The notes under the pieces were generated by a model. That model did no database searches and was not told the origin of the DNA. It saw nothing but the letters and a program-made list of their open reading frames with translations. This document shows positions 1-7,200 of a DNA stretch of 26,716 nucleotides, in pieces (positions within the stretch are counted from its first letter, which is position 1; every line of letters starts with the position of its first letter). This stretch comes from a bacterium (lineage in GTDB: Bacteria; Auribacterota; UBA3054): assembly GCA_017444325.1 (NCBI GenBank), contig JAFSWV010000120.1, forward strand, positions 1 through 26,716, given 5' to 3'. A program made the translations under genes and the position numbers.

Positions 1-204
1 AAGCCCCCCTTCCCAAGACCCCCTCGGGGCCCTCGGGAGAAGTACTCGCTTTCCTTGTCTTCAAAAGGGCGCGCCAAGTTTTTCTCTCTTTCGCTTTCCC
101 GCTTTTTCAGGCAAGTGGCGACAATAATACTAAAGACTTTTTCCAAAGTCAAGAGGTCCCTTCAAGGCCCTTGCACTACCAGGATGGCAAACCATGTAAA
201 TAAG

Positions 205-229
205 ATTTTCCAAACGCTGTTTGGAAAAT
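205..229 (+). terminator. AT-rich perfect hairpin followed by a T-run
   Basis: The arms are ATTTTCCAAAC and GTTTGGAAAAT, a perfect 11-bp stem with a GCT loop. It is followed by G and then TTTTT (231-235), so it could act as a rho-independent terminator on the plus strand. The stem is mostly A/T, so termination strength is uncertain. It shares a TTTTCCA/TGGAAAA core with the hairpin inside the nuclease gene at 681-711. Confidence 0.4.
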
Positions 230-286
230 GTTTTTCGCATTTACAATATGCCAAACGCAATTTTTTCCGATTCGCGACCGCTTACT

Positions 287-313
287 ATATGGAGGCCATA
301 ATGCGCCTCATAT
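287..313. promoter_or_regulatory. Imperfect inverted repeat upstream of the nuclease gene
   Basis: ATATGGAGGC (287-296) faces GCCTCATAT (305-313), a 9-bp inverted repeat with one extra G in the left arm. It lies 33-60 bp upstream of the nuclease start, in the position expected for an operator or a leader hairpin. Its role is inferred from position only. Confidence 0.3.
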
Positions 314-335
314 TCAACATCATTGCACAATCGAA

Positions 336-342
336 AAGGAGG
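336..342 (+). promoter_or_regulatory. Ribosome binding site that fixes the nuclease start
   Basis: AAGGAGG lies 4 nt before the ATG at 347. It selects that start over the in-frame TTG at 323, which lies upstream of the site. Confidence 0.75.
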
Positions 343-346
343 CTTC

Positions 347-1459
347 ATGAAATTCGAACGATCTTTGGAAGAAACGGAATTCGCGTCTGTGTTTAAGATC
401 ATAACCGCGCATCGGTCTAGAACCCTTATGTCCATAAACGAAGAAATGATCTTGACATATTGGGAAATCGGAGCTTTTTTATCTAAGCGAATAAATGCTG
501 GCAACTGGAGTTCAACCATCGTTGAGAAACTTGCAAGTTATATAAAACGCCACGACCCATCGTTGCGCGGTTACTCAAAGAGCAACCTTTATGCCATGGC
601 AACGTTCTATGAAAAATACTCGAATACTGAATTTCATTCGTTCGTGAAACAAATTATGCTAAGCGACAACAAATTCAGCAAACTTTTTCCAGCCAGTGGC
701 TGGAAAAAGTTACCAGAAACAGTTGAAAACAACGATGTTAAGCCAGAAAAAGCCTTCCCTTCTATTCTTTTATTAACAACGTTCACTAATCTTTTACTAA
801 TCGCCAATAACTGCAGCAACGCGCAAGAGATGATTTTTTACATCGTTTACGCCAATCGAGAACGACTGACAAAAAGAGAACTTTTGACTTGCATCTCCCG
901 TAATACCTACTCATCGTTGCTTGGAGGCAACAAGAAGAATTACTCTAAAAAGCTGATTGAACTCTATCCGTCAGCCCCTGTCGTTTTAAAAGACCAAGCA
1001 TTTCTTGATTACCTTTCTCTTCCCAAGGAACACAAAGAACACAAACTGCGCAGTGAGATCGTCGCACACATTAAAGATTTCATTCTTGAAATTGGAAAAG
1101 ATTTTCTTTTCGTTGACCAGGAATACTCTCTTTCGGTTGGCGGAGAAGATTTTCATGCCGATCTTCTTTTTTATCACAGAGGTTTGCGATGCCTCGTAGC
1201 GTTTGAATTAAAAACGAAAAAATTTCACCCCTCAGACATAGGGCAGCTTGAGTTTTATCTTGAGGCTTTAGATCGTGACGTAAAACACGAAAACGAGAAC
1301 CCGTCTATTGGGATCCTCCTGTGCCGCGATGCCAACCAAGTCGTTGTTGAATACGCAATGTCGCGAACAATGAGCCCTGTTATGATTGCACAGTACAAGC
1401 GAATGCTAATTCCAAAGGAAGTGCTGCAGCGCACTTTTGAAGAATATCTAAATCTGTGA
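347..1459 (+). CDS. DUF1016/YhcG-family PDDEXK nuclease
   Basis: This 371-residue protein has the two-part layout of the DUF1016 (YhcG) family. An N-terminal helical domain (about residues 1-190) contains the segment before the usual 'FY' motif (TTFTNLLLIAN, then IFYIVYANRERLTKREL). The C-terminal PD-(D/E)XK nuclease domain (about 230-365) shows the acidic residue D272 in FHADLLFYH, then E287-x-K289 in AFELK and Q300 in IGQLEFYL. The family is linked to genome defence and mobile DNA, but its substrate is not settled, so nuclease activity is inferred from motifs. The start at 347 is chosen for its strong ribosome binding site. The gene stands alone, convergent with the FGE-like gene downstream. 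Oddity: residues about 104-138 form an insertion-like segment whose DNA contains a perfect 14-bp-arm hairpin at 681-711. Confidence 0.85.
   Translation: MKFERSLEETEFASVFKIITAHRSRTLMSINEEMILTYWEIGAFLSKRINAGNWSSTIVEKLASYIKRHDPSLRGYSKSNLYAMATFYEKYSNTEFHSFVKQIMLSDNKFSKLFPASGWKKLPETVENNDVKPEKAFPSILLLTTFTNLLLIANNCSNAQEMIFYIVYANRERLTKRELLTCISRNTYSSLLGGNKKNYSKKLIELYPSAPVVLKDQAFLDYLSLPKEHKEHKLRSEIVAHIKDFILEIGKDFLFVDQEYSLSVGGEDFHADLLFYHRGLRCLVAFELKTKKFHPSDIGQLEFYLEALDRDVKHENENPSIGILLCRDANQVVVEYAMSRTMSPVMIAQYKRMLIPKEVLQRTFEEYLNL
681..711. repeat. Perfect inverted repeat inside the nuclease coding sequence
   Basis: AACTTTTTCCAGCC and GGCTGGAAAAAGTT form a perfect 14-bp stem with an AGT loop. It sits inside the open frame and encodes roughly KLFPASGWKKL. 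A perfect 14-bp stem in coding DNA is unlikely by chance and resembles a small palindromic element that has inserted in frame. Confidence 0.7.
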
Positions 1460-1482
1460 TTGTTTTGAATATGGTGAGAAAT

Positions 1483-1520
1483 AAAGAAGGCGCACATCGA
1501 ATATGATATGCGCCTTCTTT
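1483..1520. terminator. Bidirectional terminator between convergent genes
   Basis: AAAGAAGGCGCA (1483-1494) pairs perfectly with TGCGCCTTCTTT (1509-1520) across a 14-nt loop. A/T-rich ends on both strands fit a shared intrinsic terminator for the nuclease gene (plus) and the FGE-like gene (minus), which stop on either side. Confidence 0.8.
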
Positions 1521-1547
1521 GCGTTTTAGGATCTAGCTTTTGCAAGC

Positions 1548-3227
1548 TTACTGCTCGACCACCACGCGGAAGCCGATGCCCTGATTGTGGAAATTGCTGT
1601 CAACGCCCACTCTTCTGGCGGAGCGGCATTCCGAAGCGATGTCCTGCCAGGAGCCGCCTCTCTTAACGCGCAAGGTGCCGGTAGAGGGGCCCTTTGGGTC
1701 AGTCACAGCAGCGCTGCCGCTATAGTCCGCATAATAATCCAGGCACAGTTCAGCAAGATTGCCGTGCATGTCGAAAATGCCCCAGTTGTTGACGAGGTAC
1801 TGGCCAGGTTCCACAAAATTGTTGCCCTTGCCATCGTTGGTATTGTGGGTGTATCTTCCCACTTCCTTCATTTCGTCGCATACGATTGCGTTTGTCAAAT
1901 TCTTACCGCTGTTCAAGGCGGTGGTAGTTGTCGCTCTGCAGGCGTATTCCCACTGCGCTTCGGTAGGCAGATCGAAAGTCAGGCCGGTCTTGGCGCGCAG
2001 AATACCCATGAAAGACGTGGAATCGACATTGTTGTTGGCCGGCCAATTCGCACCCTGTTTATTACCGCGGATCATGTCGTAAGTGACCTGCTCCACAGGA
2101 TACTTGGGACCGATGTTCAGATCGGCGGGATTCGTTCCTTTAATAAGCTCATACTGTCTTTGCGTCGTTTCAAAAATACCGACGTAGTAAGGCTTCGTTA
2201 AAGTGACGTCGTGCTGAAGTTCTCCGTTGGCGGAGGTGTCGCGTCCAGTTTCGGTGCTGGGGCTGCCCATGGTGAACGTGCCGGGCTCCACAAGGCGCAA
2301 GGCCAGTTTCGTCGTTTTGTATTCATCGCCCCAGCCGCCCTCTGGCACGCTGGAAAGATAGCTCACAGGGAAGCTGGAAGCGCTGGTTCCGCCGGAAAGA
2401 TCGACCACCAAATAAGTCGCTTCGCTTGTAATGTCCGTAGCGCTGACTTTTATTTTAAGATTACTGGATTTGAGAGTCAGGTCGCTGGCGGGAGTCCAAA
2501 TGACTTTGTGCGTGCCAGCGGAGAAAAGCAAACCGTTGGCGCCGTCTTTTTCCAGCGTTCCGCGGTCACTAAGCTTGAAAGTCGTTTCGCCATCATCAAA
2601 AGTGCCGTAGAAGTCAACAGAAAAAACAGTGGCGCCTTGGGTATTGCTCTCAAGAGTGTAGTTGATAACGACGCTTCTCTTGAAAGGCCAGGCCTGTTTG
2701 GCGGTCACGGACGTCACCGTCACATCGGCAAAAGCTCCTACGGAAGCGACTGTCAAAACCAGCAGCATCAGAGCGCCTTTTCTGCGCGCCAGCAAAAGCC
2801 CGCTCAAAATGGCGAACAACACAAAGCAAGCCGGCTCCGGCAATATCCTGACATTGCGGGTCAGGACCTCAGTTCCTTCAGAAGTCACGATGGTTTCCTT
2901 AAGTTCATAAACGTCGCTCTTGGAAAAATTATCGTAGGCCGGAGCTTCGTAGTTCCAGGAAGCTGTGCCTTCCACAGCCGTTTGGGAATTGTCATAAAAC
3001 AGTTCCGCCACCTTCGTAGAATCCAGAGTGTCCGTCGCGGTAAGCTCAAGAGACCTGGGATCTCCATCCGCCAGAGCGCTGCTGTAAAAGATCTGGTCCG
3101 TCGTAAGGAGCGTTATTGTTGAAGACGTATCGCTTCCGTCGAACGCAACAGCGTCAGACCAAAGCTCGCTCGCTAAAACTGTCGTGCACAGAAGCGCGCT
3201 GAAAAGTAGTAAAAATAAATTTTTCAT
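1548..3227 (-). CDS. Secreted FGE/SUMF1-fold protein with internal PEP-CTERM-like anchor (paralogue 1)
   Basis: 559 residues. A signal peptide (about 1-20, ending VLAS) leads to a domain of about 105 residues. Next comes a PEP-CTERM-like tripartite signal: PEP at 130-132, a hydrophobic stretch 133-147 and RRK. A second hydrophobic, signal-peptide-like stretch (about 152-167, ending AFA) follows. The rest (168-559) is a beta-rich linker region and an FGE/SUMF1-type domain from about 311, with the family landmarks GTFTMGS, LPTEAQWEYACRA, NNWGIFDMHGNLAE, KRGGSW and GIGFRV. The paired active-site cysteines of true formylglycine-generating enzymes are absent near the GGSW motif, so I expect a non-catalytic or binding role. 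Two paralogues lie at 3459-5191 and 10562-12262. No clear Shine-Dalgarno precedes the ATG. Confidence 0.85.
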   Translation of the reverse strand: MKNLFLLLFSALLCTTVLASELWSDAVAFDGSDTSSTITLLTTDQIFYSSALADGDPRSLELTATDTLDSTKVAELFYDNSQTAVEGTASWNYEAPAYDNFSKSDVYELKETIVTSEGTEVLTRNVRILPEPACFVLFAILSGLLLARRKGALMLLVLTVASVGAFADVTVTSVTAKQAWPFKRSVVINYTLESNTQGATVFSVDFYGTFDDGETTFKLSDRGTLEKDGANGLLFSAGTHKVIWTPASDLTLKSSNLKIKVSATDITSEATYLVVDLSGGTSASSFPVSYLSSVPEGGWGDEYKTTKLALRLVEPGTFTMGSPSTETGRDTSANGELQHDVTLTKPYYVGIFETTQRQYELIKGTNPADLNIGPKYPVEQVTYDMIRGNKQGANWPANNNVDSTSFMGILRAKTGLTFDLPTEAQWEYACRATTTTALNSGKNLTNAIVCDEMKEVGRYTHNTNDGKGNNFVEPGQYLVNNWGIFDMHGNLAELCLDYYADYSGSAAVTDPKGPSTGTLRVKRGGSWQDIASECRSARRVGVDSNFHNQGIGFRVVVEQ

Positions 3228-3264
3228 GATTTTTTTGAATTAAATTTTGACAATTTAGCCGGAG

Positions 3265-3293
3265 AGTCTATCAAAACGCCCTTTAGAATTCAA
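3265..3293 (-). promoter_or_regulatory. Candidate sigma70-type promoter for paralogue 1
   Basis: On the minus strand, TTGAAT (3293-3288) and TAGACT (3270-3265) are separated by 17 nt. The -10 is preceded by TGA, an extended -10 feature. It lies about 38 bp upstream of the ATG at 3227. Confidence 0.4.
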
Positions 3294-3341
3294 GCGGTTT
3301 TTAATCTCCTAGCAAACCAGTATGCGATTGCAGGCTAAAAA

Positions 3342-3441
3342 GCCCAAGGGCCCCATATACCCTTTAGCGAACTCACGGAGGACGCTTTCGCTCTCAATGC
3401 GAGCGTAGTCCGTGAGCGGAGGGTATATGGGGCCCTTGGGC
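3342..3441 (-). terminator. 100-nt near-perfect hairpin, probable terminator of paralogue 2
   Basis: The 22-nt outer arms 3342-3363 and 3420-3441 are exact reverse complements and contain AAGGGCCCCATATACCC. An inner 15-nt stem (3372-3386 with 3402-3416) has two mismatches. On the minus strand the structure is followed by TTTTTAG, as expected for an intrinsic terminator of the gene ending at 3459. It is much longer than usual terminators, so a MITE-like palindromic element or a structured RNA is also possible. Confidence 0.65.
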
Positions 3442-3458
3442 GTTAAAAGCGAGATCGC

Positions 3459-5191
3459 TTACTGAATTACCGCCAGACGGAAGCCTGTTCTTCTGCCGTG
3501 GAACAGTGGATTGCAGTACACGCGCTGGCCCGAACGGAGATCGCAAGCCATGAGGTCGCAGTCTCCGCCTTTTAGAATATTGTTTCCGGAATCAGCACCG
3601 ATAGGATCGACCTGAGGCTCGGTGCCAAGATCATCGATATATTTGTCCAGACAAAATTCCGCCACATTGCCGTGCATATCGAAGAGTCCCCAGTTGTTCA
3701 CTTTGTAGCTGCCTACGGTGGTGTGCTCGGTGTTAGATTCGCCGTGGCCGTCGTTCCAGTCGTATTTGTATCTTCCGACTTCGTTCGCTTCGGGGCATTG
3801 TATATAGTTGGATATGTCTTTACCGCTGTTCAATCCGGTCGTCGTGGTGGCGCGGCAGGCGTATTCCCACTGGGCCTCGGTTGGCAGATCCAAAGGCAGA
3901 GCTATTTTGGAACGCAGGATACCCAGGACAGAGTCAGGATCAACGTGCTTGTTCTTCGGGAAAGACAAGCCTTCCTCCGTCCCGCGGATCCTCTCATAAG
4001 AAACTCTCTCCACCGGCCGTTTGTCTCCTCCATATTCCGAAGGATTGTTGCCGGTAATAAGCTCATACTGTTTCTGCGTCACTTCGAAACACCGATATAG
4101 AAGCTCTTCGTCAAAGTGACCTGATGCTGCGTCTCGTTGGACAAATGGTCGGGATCGCTTTCGGGGCTGCCCATCATGAAAGTTCCCGGCTCTATCAGGC
4201 GCAGTACAAGTTTGGTGGTTTTGTAAGTGCTGGACCATTCGTAGGGCGCTTCGTTGGCAGAAATAAATTCCACAGGATAGTTCGTTGCTTCAGGGCCCTC
4301 AGAAAGATCTATGACCATATATCTGACGTCGTCCTTGTCCCTCTCGATAGCGTCAACTCTGATCTTGAAGGTATCAATATTCACTGATTCCAATCTGCTG
4401 TCGGTCGGCGTCCAAATAGCCTTGTGCGTTCCGATACCGAAGACCTGGCCTTCCGTTCCCTCTGGCGCATCCTGATAGAAGCCCAAGAATTCCGTGCCTT
4501 CGCCTTTCAGTGTTCCTTTCGAGGACAATCTGAAAACCGAGACTCCGTCCAGCGTCCCATAAAAGCGCACGTCGTACAAAGCGGAGCCTTTGGTGGAGTC
4601 GCTGATCGTGTAATCAATAGTGACGCTCCTGTCGAAGGGCCAGTTCTGATGAATGCTGATGGAAGTTACGTGATTATTGTCCGCATACGCGCCAAGCGAG
4701 CCAAGACCGGCAACAGCCAAAACCGCGGCAATACGCCTCGTGCGGCGACGCAGAAGCAGCGCGCCCGCAATCCCGATGAGAAGCAATCCCACCGGCTCCG
4801 GCAGGATCGTCACGTAGCGGCTGAGCGTTTTCGTTTCCACATCGGTAGTAATAACTTCCTTCAGAGCGTAAGTCGCGTTCTTGGGAAGGCCGGAGTATTC
4901 GGAATCGTAATAGTTCCAGCAGACTGTTCCCTCTACTTCATCGGAAGTGGTGTCGGTAAAAATCTCTCCCGACTGCTCCGGGTCAGTTGAAACTTCCGCC
5001 TTTATCGTTAGGGATTTCATATTCCCCTTTGCCAGCGCGCTGCAGTAATAAAGTTCGTCAGTATGCAAAAGCAGTACTGGCTCGTCCGTGATCGGAGCTC
5101 CGTTGAACGTCGCGTTGTCAGACCAGCACTCCGTGCCTACCGCCGCACCGCAAACCAGCTCAACCGCCAAAAACAAAAGAATCTTCTTCAT
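3459..5191 (-). pseudogene. Frameshifted FGE/SUMF1-fold protein with internal PEP-CTERM-like anchor (paralogue 2)
   Basis: The layout matches the other two paralogues: signal peptide (MKKILLFLAVELVCGAAVG), short domain, internal ILPEP plus hydrophobic stretch plus RRRTRR, a second hydrophobic stretch ending GAYA, then the FGE-fold domain. The frame breaks at about 4087-4089. The first frame reads TLTKSFYIGV and then SK-stop (4079), while the next frame resumes at once with FEVTQKQYELITGNNP, exactly where the paralogues read VGIFETTQRQYELI. Adding one A to the AAA run at 4087-4089 (T on the coding strand) restores a single 577-residue frame, close to 559 and 566 in the paralogues. This is either a recent pseudogene, a phase-variable tract or a sequencing error. 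AAGGAAG lies upstream of the ATG. The cysteine pair of catalytic FGE is again not in the canonical arrangement (GGDCDLMACDLRS). Confidence 0.8.
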
Positions 5192-5223
5192 AGTTTTCTT
5201 CCTTTATGTTGTCTTCGGAAGTG

Positions 5224-5252
5224 ATTTTATCTCAAAAGCTTACAAAAAGCAA
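5224..5252 (-). promoter_or_regulatory. Candidate promoter for paralogue 2
   Basis: On the minus strand, TTGCTT (5252-5247) and TAAAAT (5229-5224) are spaced by 17 nt. The site occupies most of the 68-bp gap between the ABC-F stop and this gene, which suggests its own transcription start. Confidence 0.4.
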
Positions 5253-5259
5253 CAACAAA

Positions 5260-7191
5260 CTAAGAGTTCAGGAAATTTTCCCACTCGGTGTAGAGGGAGT
5301 TGAGTTCTTGCTGGGATTGCTCTTTTTGTTCGGAGAGAGAACGGCCGAGTTCGTGGTCGGCGTTGGCGAAGGCTTCGGCTATTTGTTTGTCGAGGTCTTC
5401 TAGTTTGGCTTCTAAGGTTTCTATTTTGTTGGTGAGGTCGGCTTCCTGTTTGGCAAGTTTTTGTCTGGCGTTGTTGGAAAGAGGCTTGCTTTCGTTGGAG
5501 GAAGGTTGAGCTTTGTTTGGGTTTTGGTTTTTGTTGTTTTGCTTGTTCTGCTTGTTTTCTTTCGCTTCTTTCTGTTCCCTTTCTTTTTTATGGAACCAAA
5601 ATTCGGAATAGGAGCCGGGGTAGGAATGGAGTTTTTTGTTGTCGACTTCGACGATTCTTGTTGCCAGTTTGTCGAGGAAGTAGCGGTCGTGGGAAACGAC
5701 GATGAGCGTGCCTTTGTAATCGCTTAGGGCTTCTTCTACGGCTTCGCAGGTCTGGATGTCGAGGTGGTTGGTGGGCTCGTCAAGGATGAGGGTGTTGGGA
5801 TTGATGAGCATCAGCTTGGCGAGCTGGAGGCGGTTCTTTTCGCCGCCGGAAAGGTCTTTGATCTTCTTTTTAAGATCTTCCTTGAAGAAGAGGAAGCGGG
5901 CTAAGAGGTCGTAGGCTTGCTTTTCGTTCGTGATGCCCGAGATGGCGATCTCCTCAAAGACCGTGTTGTCAGGGTTTAAGGTCTCCTGCTGCTGGGAGCA
6001 GTAGCCTATCGTGATGGAAGGGCCGACTCTTAAGGTTGGGTTTTCCCAGTGGCCGTCGTTCATGATGGCTTTTATCAAAGTGCTCTTGCCGCTGCCGTTG
6101 GGGCCGACTAAGGCGATGCGTTCGCCGGAAGAGATGTCGAGGTCGACATTGTCGAGGACTAGTCTTCCGTCGAAGGAGGCGGAGAACCCTCTTACCTGGA
6201 TGGCGATGTTGGCGTGGCTGGATTCTCCCTGGAAGCGGATGGAAGCTTTCTTCTCTTCCCGCTCCGGAGCCTGGACGGCGGTCTGTTTCAGCTGCTCTAT
6301 TTTCGATTCCCGGGAGCGGATCATCTTGCCCCAGCGCTTGTCGTCATAGACCTGGGCGAAATTTCTGATCCTTAAGATCATGGCTTCCAGGCTGGCCAGG
6401 CGCTTTTCATAGGCGGCGTGCTCTTTCTCCTGGCGGATCTGCTGCTCGAGCTTCTGGGCCCGGTAGTCGGAGTAGTTGCCAGGGAAATAGGAGATCTTGC
6501 CGTTCTTCAGTTCGAGTATGCCGTTGGTCGTCTGGTCGAGGAGATAGCGGTTGTGGGAGACGAGCAGAATGGCGCCTTTGTATTTCTTAAGGAAATCTTC
6601 CAGCCAGGCAATGCCGACGTAATCGAGGTGGTTGGCGGGCTCGTCGAGGATAAGAAGGTCCGGGCGGTTTAGGAGAGCGCCGGTTAAGGAGACGAGGTTG
6701 CGTTCGCCGCCGGAAAGCGACATGACGGTCTGCTTGGTCCTGTTGGCGAGGCCGAAAGCCGCCAGCATGCGTTCGGCTTGCACGGCATAGTTGTCGCCGC
6801 CCTGCTCTTCGAAGAGATCCCTTGCTCTCTGGAAGGCGTTGAGCTTTTTGTCAAGATCTTCCGGAGCGCACTCCGCAAGCTGCTTTTCCGCTTCCCTGAG
6901 GCGTTTTTCGACCTTGTTGTGCTCTTTTAAGAGATAATCTAAGATCGTTACGTCGGCAGGACAGGTAACGATTTGCGGAACGTAACCGATCCTCGCTTCC
7001 TCGTCAAAAATAAAAGATCCTCCGGAGGATTTCTCTTCCCCCACGAGGATCTTTAAAAGCGTGGTCTTGCCGCAGCCGTTAGCGCCTACCAGCCCCCATT
7101 TGTCGCATGGGTTTATTTCGAAGGAGACGCCGTCCAAGAGGACTTGCAGTCCGTATTCCTTCCTGAGGCCGTTGACGCGGAGAAGGGCCAT
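5260..7191 (-). CDS. ABC-F family ATPase (ribosome-associated type)
   Basis: 643 residues with two ABC ATPase domains and no membrane segments, the ABC-F layout. Domain 1 has Walker A GANGCGKT (36-43), signature LSGGERN (159-165) and LLILDEPANHLD (179-190). Domain 2 has GPNGSGKS (363-370), LSGGEKN (447-453) and LILDEPTNHLD (468-478). Between them is the charged inter-domain linker (about 225-320) that in characterised members reaches the ribosomal peptidyl-transferase/tRNA region. After domain 2 come an Lys/Gln/Asn-rich stretch (about 535-570) and a C-terminal coiled coil (about 575-640), as in Uup-type members. It is the third gene of the mlaA-hydrolase operon: its ATG is 9 bp after the hydrolase stop, with AAGGG as a likely ribosome binding site. 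The exact ABC-F subtype cannot be assigned by eye. Confidence 0.93.
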   Translation of the reverse strand: MALLRVNGLRKEYGLQVLLDGVSFEINPCDKWGLVGANGCGKTTLLKILVGEEKSSGGSFIFDEEARIGYVPQIVTCPADVTILDYLLKEHNKVEKRLREAEKQLAECAPEDLDKKLNAFQRARDLFEEQGGDNYAVQAERMLAAFGLANRTKQTVMSLSGGERNLVSLTGALLNRPDLLILDEPANHLDYVGIAWLEDFLKKYKGAILLVSHNRYLLDQTTNGILELKNGKISYFPGNYSDYRAQKLEQQIRQEKEHAAYEKRLASLEAMILRIRNFAQVYDDKRWGKMIRSRESKIEQLKQTAVQAPEREEKKASIRFQGESSHANIAIQVRGFSASFDGRLVLDNVDLDISSGERIALVGPNGSGKSTLIKAIMNDGHWENPTLRVGPSITIGYCSQQQETLNPDNTVFEEIAISGITNEKQAYDLLARFLFFKEDLKKKIKDLSGGEKNRLQLAKLMLINPNTLILDEPTNHLDIQTCEAVEEALSDYKGTLIVVSHDRYFLDKLATRIVEVDNKKLHSYPGSYSEFWFHKKEREQKEAKENKQNKQNNKNQNPNKAQPSSNESKPLSNNARQKLAKQEADLTNKIETLEAKLEDLDKQIAEAFANADHELGRSLSEQKEQSQQELNSLYTEWENFLNS

Positions 7192-7200
7192 TTTTAGCCC

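Larger units (their letters stand above)
1..346. other. Gene-poor leader region with small hairpins
   Basis: I see no credible gene here. An open frame at 55-396 gives a low-complexity Phe/Ser/Arg-rich product with no family resemblance and overlaps the nuclease start, so I do not call it. The region holds a 6-bp stem (135-140 with 145-150), a perfect 11-bp stem (205-229), and an imperfect inverted repeat (287-313) just before the nuclease gene. The first 50 bases are C/G-rich and unexplained. Confidence 0.6.

Noticed and set aside
55..396. 113-residue open frame on plus
   Set aside because: It overlaps the well-supported nuclease start in another frame, has no recognisable motif and has no ribosome binding site.
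2211..3122. 303-residue open frame opposite paralogue 1
   Set aside because: It is the antisense shadow of a gene with clear domains, and similar shadow frames occur opposite paralogues 2 and 3.
1548..3227. Active formylglycine-generating enzyme for sulfatases
   Set aside because: The catalytic Cys pair is missing and no sulfatase gene is nearby.
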